Assembly (NCBI RefSeq): GCF_963860125.1
Contig: NZ_CAWLFA010000001.1
Span: forward strand, 2,294,001-2,358,000
From: Picosynechococcus sp. PCC 7002
GTDB taxonomy: Bacteria > Cyanobacteriota > Cyanobacteriia > Cyanobacteriales > MRBY01
Reading direction: 5' to 3'
Length of the DNA stretch: 64,000 nucleotides
This document shows positions 8,828 through 16,812 of this stretch, piece after piece (within the stretch, counting starts at the first letter, position 1; each line of letters opens with the position of its first letter). Both the position numbers and the translations under genes were made by a program. Below the pieces are notes generated by a model. It worked only from the letters and a program-made list of their open reading frames with translations, searched no databases and was not told where the DNA came from.

Positions 8828-8888
8828 GGCGACTTTACCTTAAGCGTTTATTGTACATAAATCTTTTACGGAGTTCCAAGAAAGAACC

Positions 8889-9131
8889 ATGTTGAGTCAA
8901 TTTGCGAATGGAACGGAAGCGGCTTCGCGTGTTTTTACCTACGAAGTGCAAGGGCTGCGCCAAACAGAAGAAACAGACAATCAAGAATACGCCTTTCGTC
9001 GCAGTGGTAGTGTTTTTATCAATGTGCCCTATGCTCGGATGAATCAAGAGATGCAACGGATTTTGCGTCTAGGCGGCAAGATTGTTTCGATTAAACCTTA
9101 TACGGGTGCGACTGCTTCTGACGAGGAATAA
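8889..9131 (+). CDS. cpcD: Rod-capping linker polypeptide (CpcD)
   Basis: This 80-aa basic protein (about 9 kDa) caps the distal end of phycocyanin rods. It is essentially one CpcD domain: SRVFTYEVQGLRQTEETDNQ, then FINVPYARMNQEMQRILRLG and GKIVSIKP. It is homologous to the C-terminal domain of CpcC just upstream. The ATG follows a GGAG site. Its position as the fourth gene matches the standard cpcBACDEF order. Confidence 0.97.
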   Translation: MLSQFANGTEAASRVFTYEVQGLRQTEETDNQEYAFRRSGSVFINVPYARMNQEMQRILRLGGKIVSIKPYTGATASDEE

Positions 9132-9267
9132 TTTTGTTGTTTCTTTCTGTCGCTGAATAAGCTTAATAACATTGTTGTTTTGAATATTTTTTCTAGACGG
9201 GGTAGCAGTGCTTTGGTTTTAGTGCTGTTGCTCCGACTTGTTGTGGGGGCTATTTAAAGGAGAATTT

Positions 9268-10074
9268 ATGTCGGACTGGCAGATGGCTGAGGCCTGGACC
9301 CTAGAGGAGGCGATCGCCAATATCCAACAAACGGAAGATACAGGTAAACGCTATTATGCGGCTTGGTGGTTTGGCAAGTTCCGGGTGCAGGATGAGCGGG
9401 CCGTAAATGCGTTGCTAGCAGCGTTAAAAGATGAGACGGATCGGTCGCCGGATGGAGGTTATCCTCTACGTCGAAACGCAGCAAAGGCGTTGGGCAAGCT
9501 GGGCAATCTGGCAGCGGTGCAACCGTTAATTGAGAGTTTAGAAAGTCCTGATTATTATGTGCGGGAGTCGGCGGCCCAATCGTTGGAGATGTTGGGAGAT
9601 CGGCAGGCAATTCCTGCGTTACAAGCGCTACTTGCAGGAGGGGTTGCAGCGGCAGTCAAGGCTGAGGGCAAACCCCATTTAGTGCAGCCCTATGAAGCGG
9701 TGATTGAGGCGTTAGGGACGATTGGTGCCACGGCGGCGATCGCCGAGATTGAGCCATTTTTAGATCATGAATTCGCAAAAATTCGCTACGCAGCACTACG
9801 GGCCTTATATCAACTGACCCAAGAAGCCCATTACGCTGAACAGTTAATGGAAGCCTTGAATGGTAACCAGCTACAGTTACGACGGTCTGCGCTGTTAGAT
9901 TTGGGTGCTATCGGCTATGTTCCGGCGGGTCAGGCGATCGCCAAAGCCTATGCCGAAAATAGCTTAAAGTTAATTTCCCTCAAGGGCATTCTCGAATCCC
10001 ATTTACAACGGACCGCCGAAACCCTCGATGCGGACGGTTTACAATTGCTCGAATTAATGGATAGTCTGCTCTAG
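9268..10074 (+). CDS. cpcE: Phycocyanobilin lyase subunit CpcE
   Basis: This 268-aa HEAT/PBS-lyase repeat protein forms a heterodimer with CpcF and attaches phycocyanobilin to Cys-84 of CpcA. Repeats are visible at about residues 60-85 (YPLRRNAAKALGKLGNLAAV), 90-120 (YYVRESAAQSLEMLGDRQAI), 145-185 and 195-225. The frame is open upstream to a TTG at 9238, but the ATG at 9268 has the ribosome site AAAGGAGA and the family's usual start. The gene lies 136 bases after cpcD and is followed by cpcF 53 bases later. Confidence 0.96.
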   Translation: MSDWQMAEAWTLEEAIANIQQTEDTGKRYYAAWWFGKFRVQDERAVNALLAALKDETDRSPDGGYPLRRNAAKALGKLGNLAAVQPLIESLESPDYYVRESAAQSLEMLGDRQAIPALQALLAGGVAAAVKAEGKPHLVQPYEAVIEALGTIGATAAIAEIEPFLDHEFAKIRYAALRALYQLTQEAHYAEQLMEALNGNQLQLRRSALLDLGAIGYVPAGQAIAKAYAENSLKLISLKGILESHLQRTAETLDADGLQLLELMDSLL

Positions 10075-10127
10075 GAACCTCATAAACCAAATCCCTACAT
10101 TTTTTGCGATCGCTAATTTCTGAACCC

Positions 10128-10745
10128 ATGACCGTCGACGTTTTAATTCGTGCCGTTAACAACCCCACTTCAGCCCAAGACCTGGTCAAAAATGTGGCCC
10201 AACTCGCCGCAACAAAAGATGAACAAGCCATTCCAACTCTGGTAGAAGTGCTGAAATTTAATAATCCGGGGGCGGCCGTCGCGGCGGTCAATGGTCTGAT
10301 CAATATTGGCGAGGCCGTTGTGCCCTACCTCCTCGAAAATGTCGATGGCTATAACTACGGAGCGCGGGCATGGATGCTGCGGATCTTTGCCGGAATTGGT
10401 GATCCCAGAGCTTTAGACCTGCTAATTGAGGCGGCGAATAAGGATTTTGCCTTTAGTGTGCGGCGCTCTGCGGCCAAAGGGTTAGGGAATATTCAATGGC
10501 ATAAAGTGCCAGATTCTGAGCGAGAAGTGCAGCAGCAAAAAGTCTGTGATTGTCTATTCCTGGCCCTTGAAGATGGAGAATGGGTGGTTCGCTATGGGGC
10601 GATCGCCGGACTAGAGGGTTTGTCGCAAGCCATTCCAGAAGCTAGAAAAATCGTCATCAAAAACAAACTCACCGAATTTCTCACCACAGAACCAGAAGCC
10701 GCAATCCGTGCCCGAATCCAAAAAGCAATCCTGAGTCTTCCGTGA
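10128..10745 (+). CDS. cpcF: Phycocyanobilin lyase subunit CpcF
   Basis: This 205-aa partner of CpcE in the CpcA-specific bilin lyase is built of HEAT-like repeats ([52 protein letters not shown]). The ATG at 10128 is preferred over a TTG 24 bases upstream because [10 protein letters not shown] is the usual start. The TGA stop at 10743-10745 coincides with the first bases of the adjacent insertion element. Even so, 205 aa is the length I recall for PCC 7002 CpcF, which argues against truncation. It is the last gene of the operon. Confidence 0.95.
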
Positions 10746-12180
10746 CATACTCCCGACGCTGAATCAAAGATTACAGCGCGGGCTTCTTAAATCGCTTTAA
10801 GAAATTCCTGCTTCAAAGCCTCCCTACTGGGCGTAGCTCCACAGGATTGAACGGTCTGTCCAACCGCTACACTTCGACATGCTTCGACAAGCTCAGCAAC
10901 ATGCTCAGTGCTAGCTAGTCCACGATTGCGAATTACTTGACCACTGGCCACATCTCGATTGGTGGTGTAGCCACATTCTGGGCATTCATGCCGACGCATG
11001 GACAAGTCTTTTTTCACCGCTACACCACAGGATGGGCATTCCTGACTCGTGCCATTAGCAGCAACCTTTTGGAAATGCACACCACGCTTAAAGCAGACCC
11101 ATCTCAATGTCTCGAGGAACTGCCCCCAACCAGCATCCAGACAATGCTTCCCCAGCATTCCTTTTGCCAGTCCTTTTAGGTTCAACTCCTCCGCAAATAT
11201 CATCTCTGCTTGGTCGCAGAGATGATGGGCTAACTTACGGTGAAAATCTTTGCGTCGGTTCGCAATTCGTTCATAGAATCTGGCGACTCGTTGACGAGCT
11301 TTTTGCTGGTTCTTTGAACCTTTCTGCTTTCTGGCAACGGCACGGTTCAGCACTTTCAGCCTGTGTTGTGCATCCACAAAGAATCGGGGTCTCCCAATCA
11401 ACTCGCCTTCTGATGTCGCAACAAAATGACTTAACCCCACATCAATCCCAATGGCATAACCACCAATCGGGGGATCTGGAATCTTTACGTCGCTTTGGAT
11501 AACTAGCTGGATATACCAACCAGAAGCGCGTTTAACTACCCGTGCTTGCTTCACCTCAAACCCATCAGGGAGCGGGCGGTGCATCACGGTCTTAACCCAA
11601 CCAAATACAGGCAACTTAATTTGATTGTCACCAATTGGGTTTTTGCCCAACTGCGGGAAGCTAAAGCTGCGAAAACGCTTCTTAAACCGTGGGAATCCGA
11701 ACCCACTATTCCACAATGCATTAAACGCCTTTTCCAGCCTGCCCATCACATCCTGAAGCACTTGAGAATGCACCGCTTGAGAAAAGAATTAGTTTTCCTT
11801 GCGGCGGTCAAATTGCGCTTTTGACTGTAATAGGTCGGCTTTTCTGAATCCATTGGGTAAATAAATTCCCGCTGAATACTGCAAGCATTAATCGGGCACT
11901 TACGGGACTGAATCCAATCACGACGTTCAGCTAAGGCGTAGTTATAGACGCGCTTGCACGTGTCCAACCATTCATCCATTTTGATGGCTTGGTCGGCAGT
12001 CGGATAGACTCTGTACTCGTAAGTCAGGTTAATCATACCTGTACCATAGTAAGACTTAGGGAAATCGTACACTTTTTCTAAGACGCTTAACTAGGAGTTT
12101 GCTGCTTCCCGCTGGTCAGTCGCTCGCTCCTCATCCCGACGTTGATATTTCACATACAACGCGGGGCTTCCCCGCTGTTA
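10743..12180 (-). mobile_element. IS200/IS605-type tnpB-only element
   Basis: The element carries a tnpB reading leftward and no Y1 transposase (tnpA), as in IS1341-type elements that depend on TnpA in trans. At the tnpB start end (12161-12175) there is a perfect GCGGGG-CTT-CCCCGC hairpin. At the other end (about 10743-10785) is an imperfect hairpin with GCGTCGGGAG and a terminal GTATGTCA on the minus strand, typical of this family's right ends. There are no inverted terminal repeats or target duplication, as expected. No HIP1 site occurs in its 1.4 kb although the flanks are rich in them, which suggests recent arrival. The boundaries are estimated from the hairpins. Confidence 0.8.
10787..12036 (-). 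pseudogene. tnpB: tnpB (RNA-guided nuclease family), frameshifted
   Basis: Two overlapping minus-strand frames together make one TnpB of about 410 residues. The N-terminal part (ATG 12036, INLTYEYRVYPTADQ to NSFLK) continues in another frame as AVHSQVLQDVMGRLEKAF; loss of one base near 11783 explains the break. The C-terminal part keeps the RuvC residues in GIDVGLSHF, FAEELNLKGL and TNRDVASGQ, and a zinc finger, CPSCG followed by CPECG. TnpB proteins cut DNA guided by an RNA from the element's right end. Here the N-terminal lobe is severed, so the product is probably inactive. An upstream ATG at 12072 is possible. A sequencing error cannot be excluded. Confidence 0.85.
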
Positions 12181-12188
12181 AGCTAAGC

Positions 12189-12217
12189 AAAAAAATCCCC
12201 CTGACCCAGGAGGATTT
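12189..12217 (-). terminator. Terminator of the 12244-13230 gene
   Basis: On the minus strand, 10-base arms (12193-12202 and 12208-12217, one mismatch, 5-base loop) are followed by a T run. It lies 27 bases after the stop codon and just outside the insertion element. Confidence 0.75.
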
Positions 12218-12243
12218 GTGGGAATGTCATTCTCCAAGCGAAA

Positions 12244-13230
12244 CTACTTCACAAATTGGGGCATCATATCCGCCGCCGTGAAGATGCCTGTTAAACCTTG
12301 CTTTTGCAACCAAACCCCCGTTTTGAGGTAACCGAAAGCGGGGCCACAAACATTGGCGGCCATGCTAGTTTCATCCCCAAGGGTGAACGTATGGGTTGCA
12401 ATCTTGCCTTCAAAGGTACGGCCCGTCAATTGCACATTGGTGCTGAGGGGTTTTTTCGGATTGCGCGTATCTACCACACCGCCGACACTAACTTGATCAC
12501 GGGAACAAATCCCGGCCAATTCCAGCATGAGATCATCGGCATGTTCCATATTTTCGAGGGAAATAATGCCATTGGTTTCATCCAACAGGGCTTCAACCTC
12601 TGCATCGCTCATGGCCCGCGCTTTGTCCACATCATAGCCAGGCATGTGGGCAATATCTTCCCGGATGGTCGCCCGGTAAGCTTCCCAGTTCGCAATACCC
12701 ACCCCGAAGGTGATTTTAACGCTGTGAACCTCTGCATAGCTTTGGGCCGCGATCGCCGCCGCCGCCGTCAACAAACCAGGCGTCGCGCCGCAACCCGTCA
12801 TGTAGGTAATACCTGCGTTTTTCACCTCGTCCTTGAGGGAGAGGATTTGTTCCATCGCACTGGTGCGCTTCAGGGCATCCACTAACACCCCTTGCCAACC
12901 AGAAGCAATAAATTGCCGGGTCACATCAGCCATAAACGTGTTGGGCAAGTTCGGCAGAGCGAGGAAAAAACCATCCACTTGAGCATTAGCGATCAGATCG
13001 GCAATACTGTTTTGACTGAGGACGCCATATTCTGGCACATGACCCACAGAACCCTGCTGGTTGTAGGTGCTGATGCAGGCTTGGGTATCAAGGCCTTCAG
13101 GATTATAGATATAACCTTTATGGTCAGCAGCGGCGACGAGGCGCATTTCTGATTTTGGAGCTAGTAATCGGGCTGCAGCTTGACCGAGGCCCCCAAAGCC
13201 CAGGACACCTACGCGAATAATATTACTCAT
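12244..13230 (-). CDS. Saccharopine dehydrogenase-like oxidoreductase
   Basis: This 328-aa protein has an N-terminal Rossmann fold (IRVGVLGFGGLGQAAARLLA, residues 5-24) for NAD(P). The middle section includes GCGATPGLLTAAAAIAAQSY (about 160-179), and the C-terminal alpha/beta domain is typical of the cyanobacterial family annotated as saccharopine dehydrogenase-like. True lysine degradation through saccharopine is not expected here, so the substrate is unknown. The start is ATG. A terminator follows, and the thioesterase gene lies upstream on the same strand 73 bases away. Confidence 0.8.
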   Translation of the reverse strand: MSNIIRVGVLGFGGLGQAAARLLAPKSEMRLVAAADHKGYIYNPEGLDTQACISTYNQQGSVGHVPEYGVLSQNSIADLIANAQVDGFFLALPNLPNTFMADVTRQFIASGWQGVLVDALKRTSAMEQILSLKDEVKNAGITYMTGCGATPGLLTAAAAIAAQSYAEVHSVKITFGVGIANWEAYRATIREDIAHMPGYDVDKARAMSDAEVEALLDETNGIISLENMEHADDLMLELAGICSRDQVSVGGVVDTRNPKKPLSTNVQLTGRTFEGKIATHTFTLGDETSMAANVCGPAFGYLKTGVWLQKQGLTGIFTAADMMPQFVK

Positions 13231-13303
13231 AGTGATTTTCGATAAACGTCAAAATTTTGTCTGTTAGTCCAGCATAGACTGTCTATTATCGGCAGAAATG
13301 GCC

Positions 13304-13792
13304 TTAAATCCCACGAATTTTCTTGAAGACTTCTTCCACGGCGGGTGGCAATTGGCGCATGATTTTGCCTTTTTCTCGGTCAACGCTAACCAGGGTCACT
13401 TGACCGGTGAAGTACAGTTCTTGCCCGTCTGGGGATTCAATGCGGTAGTCCCACTCCATGCGGACGCCTTTCATTTCTTGCATGCGGGTTTTGATAATCG
13501 CGGTCATCCCCATCTTCAGAAAACTATGGTAGCGGGTTGATAGGGCGATCACGGGTAATTCGCAACCCAGTTGAACCAGATCGGCGTAGTCAAGGCCAAT
13601 GGATTGGAGACAGGCGATCCGGGCTTCCTCTAGCCATTTAATGTAAGTGCCGTGCCAAACGACGCCAGCATAATCGGTGTGATGGGGATAAACCGTAATT
13701 GGATAGTCAAACCAGGGTTCACTGGTGGCATGTAAGGCCGGGGAACGGGCGATCGCCGTTGTGGGGAGTTCTTCTTGTTTAGGGGCAACCAT
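13304..13792 (-). CDS. Acyl-CoA thioesterase (4HBT hotdog fold)
   Basis: This is a 162-aa protein. YPHHTDYAGVVWHGTYIKWL (about residues 35-54) is the YbgC/4HBT motif with the catalytic Asp in the D-x-x-G-V-V-x-H pattern. The rest fits a single hotdog domain (VSTRYHSFLKMG-type strand, EMEWDYRI-like strand). Members hydrolyse acyl-CoA or aromatic-CoA esters; one branch acts on 1,4-dihydroxy-2-naphthoyl-CoA in phylloquinone synthesis. I cannot assign the substrate. The first 25 residues are a poorly conserved extension, and a later start is possible. Confidence 0.82.
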   Translation of the reverse strand: MVAPKQEELPTTAIARSPALHATSEPWFDYPITVYPHHTDYAGVVWHGTYIKWLEEARIACLQSIGLDYADLVQLGCELPVIALSTRYHSFLKMGMTAIIKTRMQEMKGVRMEWDYRIESPDGQELYFTGQVTLVSVDREKGKIMRQLPPAVEEVFKKIRGI

Positions 13793-13834
13793 AAAATATC
13801 AATCCTTCTTCCTAAGCACACAGCATCAAAAATT

Positions 13835-14395
13835 TTAAAGGGTCTGACCCCGTTGGAGACGTTTCATGTGGTTAAACAATCGCCAAGAATAGTCGCGGGA
13901 AAGGCCAGCGGTCATTGCCCCCCGCATCACAATATAAAAATACCAATCGTCTGGGGGAACTTCCTGGGGCGTTTTATTGACGACGACGTAGGTACGCACC
14001 GAGGGGAACCGCTGGCCTTGGCATTCAACAGTCACCTGGGTTTGGCGATAACCATTGGTGGGGACTTCCTCCCGCAGATCGAGCTTTTCACTGACTCGCC
14101 AGGGCAAATGGTAGAGAACGCCTTCCACATGACTGCCTGCGTGGGGCACCACATCCAAAACACCACAGCTTTTGCGTTTAGGAGAAAGACGATTAAACGC
14201 CAGACGATAATTCTGTAAAATGCCCCGACCCACAACAAATTGGTGGGCATCCTCCTCGATGGTGCGGGCCAAATCGACGGGACACATACAAGACCCATAG
14301 GCGAAATAATAGAAAGCCCTGTCTGTGTGGGTGATGGTGCGGGGTTGGGACGCTGTGTGGGTTTGGAAAGGGGGCGCAGAAGGGTCAAAGGACAT
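13835..14395 (-). CDS. Gamma-glutamylcyclotransferase-like protein
   Basis: This is a 186-aa protein. FYYFAYGSCMCPVDL (about residues 27-41) is the YGS nucleotide/substrate-loop motif of the GGCT fold. SCGVLDVVPHAGSHVEGVLY provides the following strands, and an acidic residue in LDLREEV (about 112-118) is at the expected catalytic position. Relatives release 5-oxoproline from gamma-glutamyl compounds or break down glutathione-type peptides. The exact substrate is unknown. It lies on the minus strand between the thioesterase and HIT genes and may be co-transcribed with them. Confidence 0.8.
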   Translation of the reverse strand: MSFDPSAPPFQTHTASQPRTITHTDRAFYYFAYGSCMCPVDLARTIEEDAHQFVVGRGILQNYRLAFNRLSPKRKSCGVLDVVPHAGSHVEGVLYHLPWRVSEKLDLREEVPTNGYRQTQVTVECQGQRFPSVRTYVVVNKTPQEVPPDDWYFYIVMRGAMTAGLSRDYSWRLFNHMKRLQRGQTL

Positions 14396-14444
14396 GGGCC
14401 GCTACCTCAAGGGAATAAAAGCCTGGGGTTTACGCTACAAGGAT

Positions 14445-14786
14445 TTAGCCAGGAGGCCAAGCTAGGGGGCGATCTCCGAGGAGATGCAGATGGAGATGGA
14501 ACACCGTTTGGCCCCCATCTTCACCGGTATTAATCACGACACGGTAGCCTTTATCGAGGTTTTCCTGGCGGGCAATCTTTTTAACGGTCAATAATAAATG
14601 ACCCAAAAGCGCTTGATCTGTATCATCGGCCGCTGTCAGCATGGGAATTGGCTTTTTGGGAATCACCAAGATATGCACAGGGGCTTGGGGGTTGACATCA
14701 CGGAAAGCCAGGGCTAGATCGTCCTCATAGACAATATCCGCCGGAATCTCTCGCCGAATAATTTTGCCAAAAATCGTATCGCTCAT
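14445..14786 (-). CDS. HIT family nucleotide-binding protein (HinT-like)
   Basis: This 113-aa protein is close to the usual length for the branch. The signature QTVFHLHLHLLGDRP gives the H-x-H-x-H histidine triad. Upstream motifs FGKIIRREIPADIVYEDD, AFRDVNPQAPVHILVIPKKP and VINTGEDGGQ are standard for bacterial HinT. These enzymes hydrolyse AMP-lysine or adenosine phosphoramidates in the cytosol. The ATG start follows a short gap from an otherwise gene-free stretch. Confidence 0.93.
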   Translation of the reverse strand: MSDTIFGKIIRREIPADIVYEDDLALAFRDVNPQAPVHILVIPKKPIPMLTAADDTDQALLGHLLLTVKKIARQENLDKGYRVVINTGEDGGQTVFHLHLHLLGDRPLAWPPG

Positions 14787-15368
14787 AGGCTATCGCCTTG
14801 TGAAAGTCTCTGGGGAGTTATTTTATCGGGTTGCTCGCCTGGGGCGCTTGAGTATTAAGTTCAGTGAAGCAAATCCCCGCTACCGCAAACAAACCGAAAA
14901 AGATATTAAGATTCTTGCTTAATGCAAAAAAGCACAGTAGGATATGGGCCTTAACCTTATCAGTTCCACTTTTTCGTTCACCATCGACCTAAATAGGGCC
15001 TCTAGGTTTGCCGGTGAAATTTGGTTCTTTTTATCCTAACCAATCTGGGGTTGCAAAAACAGAAACAGCACACCACAAGGGAAAAACACTCCCTATAATC
15101 GGGGAAACTTATAAAGGCTGGAGTATTGATGAGCAGAGCGTGGGTCACCTTTTTTTCACTGAGTTCCCATCTCCCTAGGCGAAATCTAACCCCTTGTGAT
15201 CTCTACTACAGACTTATCAAAAATTCACCTTTAAGATAATGTTTGTTTGTCTCAAAGTCCTTTAGGATAATTTCAATTTTCCCCTCACCCCAGTCAACGC
15301 ATATCCTCCTCTCCCTCACCGCTAAGTATTAGTGAAATTTCCATAAGTTATGGAGCGCAAAACCATAT
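14787..15368. other. 582-base gene-poor stretch with a possible tiny transcript
   Basis: No family gene is visible. The stretch contains a TATAAT box at 15094-15099 followed by a ribosome-like GGAG (15120-15123) and a 36-codon frame, listed separately. No convincing hairpin terminator or RNA family is evident. Confidence 0.5.
15129..15239 (+). CDS. Possible 36-aa small protein or small RNA locus
   Basis: An ATG with GGAG five bases upstream opens a 36-codon frame (starts MSRAWVTFFSLSS, ends LIKNSPLR). A TATAAT hexamer at 15094-15099 would start a transcript near 15106. There is no recognisable domain, and no -35 match is seen. The promoter-like and ribosome-like signals are the only support; it may equally be a noncoding RNA or chance. 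Confidence 0.25.
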   Translation: MSRAWVTFFSLSSHLPRRNLTPCDLYYRLIKNSPLR

Positions 15369-15566
15369 ATGACGCCGATCACCTACTCAAAATTTATTCA
15401 CTTCCTGCAAGAAGAACTGGCTATCCCTGGGGAATCTATTTCTGTGATGGAACGCCATCGGAGTAATACCTCTGCCCATCATCCTTTACCCATGGTGCTG
15501 TGGCAGTATGGCCTGGTGACCCTGGAGCAGTTAGACCGCATTTATGAATGGCTGGAGACAGCGTAA
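15369..15566 (+). CDS. DUF2949 family small protein
   Basis: This 65-aa protein matches the cyanobacterial DUF2949 pattern: FIHFLQEELAIPGESISV at the start and LPMVLWQYGLVTLEQLDRIY near the end, closing in EWLE. Both halves are predicted helices. The function is unknown. The gene stands alone, with a terminator 50 bases downstream. Confidence 0.85.
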   Translation: MTPITYSKFIHFLQEELAIPGESISVMERHRSNTSAHHPLPMVLWQYGLVTLEQLDRIYEWLETA

Positions 15567-15616
15567 AAAGACTTCAAGCTGAATTGGATTGACCCAATCA
15601 CAACGAATAATATGTG

Positions 15617-15648
15617 ATGCAGGTTCTCGCAAGAGTGGGGCCTGCTTT
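15617..15648 (+). terminator. Terminator after the DUF2949 gene
   Basis: GCAGG (15617-15621) pairs with CCTGC (15639-15643) around an inner CTC-GCAA-GAG hairpin, and is followed by TTTTT. Confidence 0.7.
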
Positions 15649-15759
15649 TTAGTGAAAAAATCCTTGGGGAGATGCTGTTTCAATTTTGTAACGGCCCAGG
15701 GCAGCGGCGGTTAACTGTGGTTAAGCTAGGGGCAAATTAGGTTGAGAATTTAAGGGCCT

Positions 15760-16737
15760 ATGCTTGCTGCGCAATCGACCTCTTCGCCGATCATTGACCA
15801 AATGGCGATCGCCACCTTTAATTTGACGAAACAGTTTGACCGACAGGTGGCTGTGAGTGATGTGGAACTTCAGGTACAATCCGGGGAAGTGTACGGCTTG
15901 ATTGGCCCCAATGGTGCTGGGAAAACCACGTTAATTCGGATGTTGGCAACGGCAGAGGAACCCACCCTCGGCGAAATTTATATCCATGGCGATCGCCTCC
16001 TGCGGGACGACAGCAATCCTCACCTGAAGCAACGCCTCGGCTATCTCCCCGATGATTTCCCCCTCTACGATGACCTCAATGTTTGGGATTATCTGGACTA
16101 CTTCGCGCGTCTTTATAATCTCCACCAACCCCGTCGTCGGCGTCGTTTAAGCGAAGTCCTAGAGCTGGTGCAGCTCACCCACAAGCGGGACGACAAAATT
16201 GCCACCCTTTCCCGGGGGATGAAACAACGTCTCAGCCTGGCCCGCACCATTATTCACGAACCGCTCCTATTGCTCCTGGATGAGCCGGTGTCGGGTTTAG
16301 ATCCCATTGCGCGGATGCAATTTCGTGAAATTATTAAGGTGCTCCAGGAAGCTGGCATGACCATCCTGATCTCCTCCCATGTCCTCAGTGATTTGGCAGA
16401 ACTCTGTTCTTCTGTGGGCATTATGGAATTGGGTTATCTCGTCGAGAGTACCTCCCTAGAGGATTTGTACCAGCGGCTTTCCCGGCAATATTTAGTGGTT
16501 AGTACCCTAGATAACCTAGACGGACTCGTGGGAGAACTAAAGCAGCAGCCCCTGGTTCGGAGTTGGGAAAGCTGCGCCCCCAATCGTTTGCAAGTAGAAT
16601 TTGCGGGAACTCCCGCAGAAAGCACAGCACTTTTAAAGGATCTCATTGCCGCAGGAATTCCAGTGTCTGAGTTTTATGGCAAAACGGAGGATCTAGAAAG
16701 CATTTTCCTGAAGCTGGGCCACCAACAAACAACCTAG
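15760..16737 (+). CDS. ABC transporter ATP-binding protein
   Basis: This is a 325-aa ATPase of an ABC-2 type exporter. It has Walker A GPNGAGKTTLIRML (about residues 52-65), a Q-loop region, signature LSRGMKQRLSLARTI, Walker B LLLLLDEPVSGLDP and the switch His in ILISSHVLSDL. A C-terminal domain of about 90 residues follows, as in CcmA/DrrA-like subunits. Two starts are possible, the ATG at 15760 and the ATG at 15802. I kept 15760, which follows AAGG. The two permease genes directly downstream are its likely partners. The substrate is unknown. Confidence 0.92.
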   Translation: MLAAQSTSSPIIDQMAIATFNLTKQFDRQVAVSDVELQVQSGEVYGLIGPNGAGKTTLIRMLATAEEPTLGEIYIHGDRLLRDDSNPHLKQRLGYLPDDFPLYDDLNVWDYLDYFARLYNLHQPRRRRRLSEVLELVQLTHKRDDKIATLSRGMKQRLSLARTIIHEPLLLLLDEPVSGLDPIARMQFREIIKVLQEAGMTILISSHVLSDLAELCSSVGIMELGYLVESTSLEDLYQRLSRQYLVVSTLDNLDGLVGELKQQPLVRSWESCAPNRLQVEFAGTPAESTALLKDLIAAGIPVSEFYGKTEDLESIFLKLGHQQTT

Positions 16738-16812
16738 CAGTGGCCGTTTGAATTTATCTATAAGTTTGCCCACATTTTTTAATCGTTTATTGATCCCTAT
16801 CTCCAAAACATC

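Noticed and set aside
11746..12072. Programmed frameshift in tnpB
   Set aside because: No slippery heptamer or structure is seen at the junction and tnpB genes are normally one frame, so a mutation or sequencing error is more likely.
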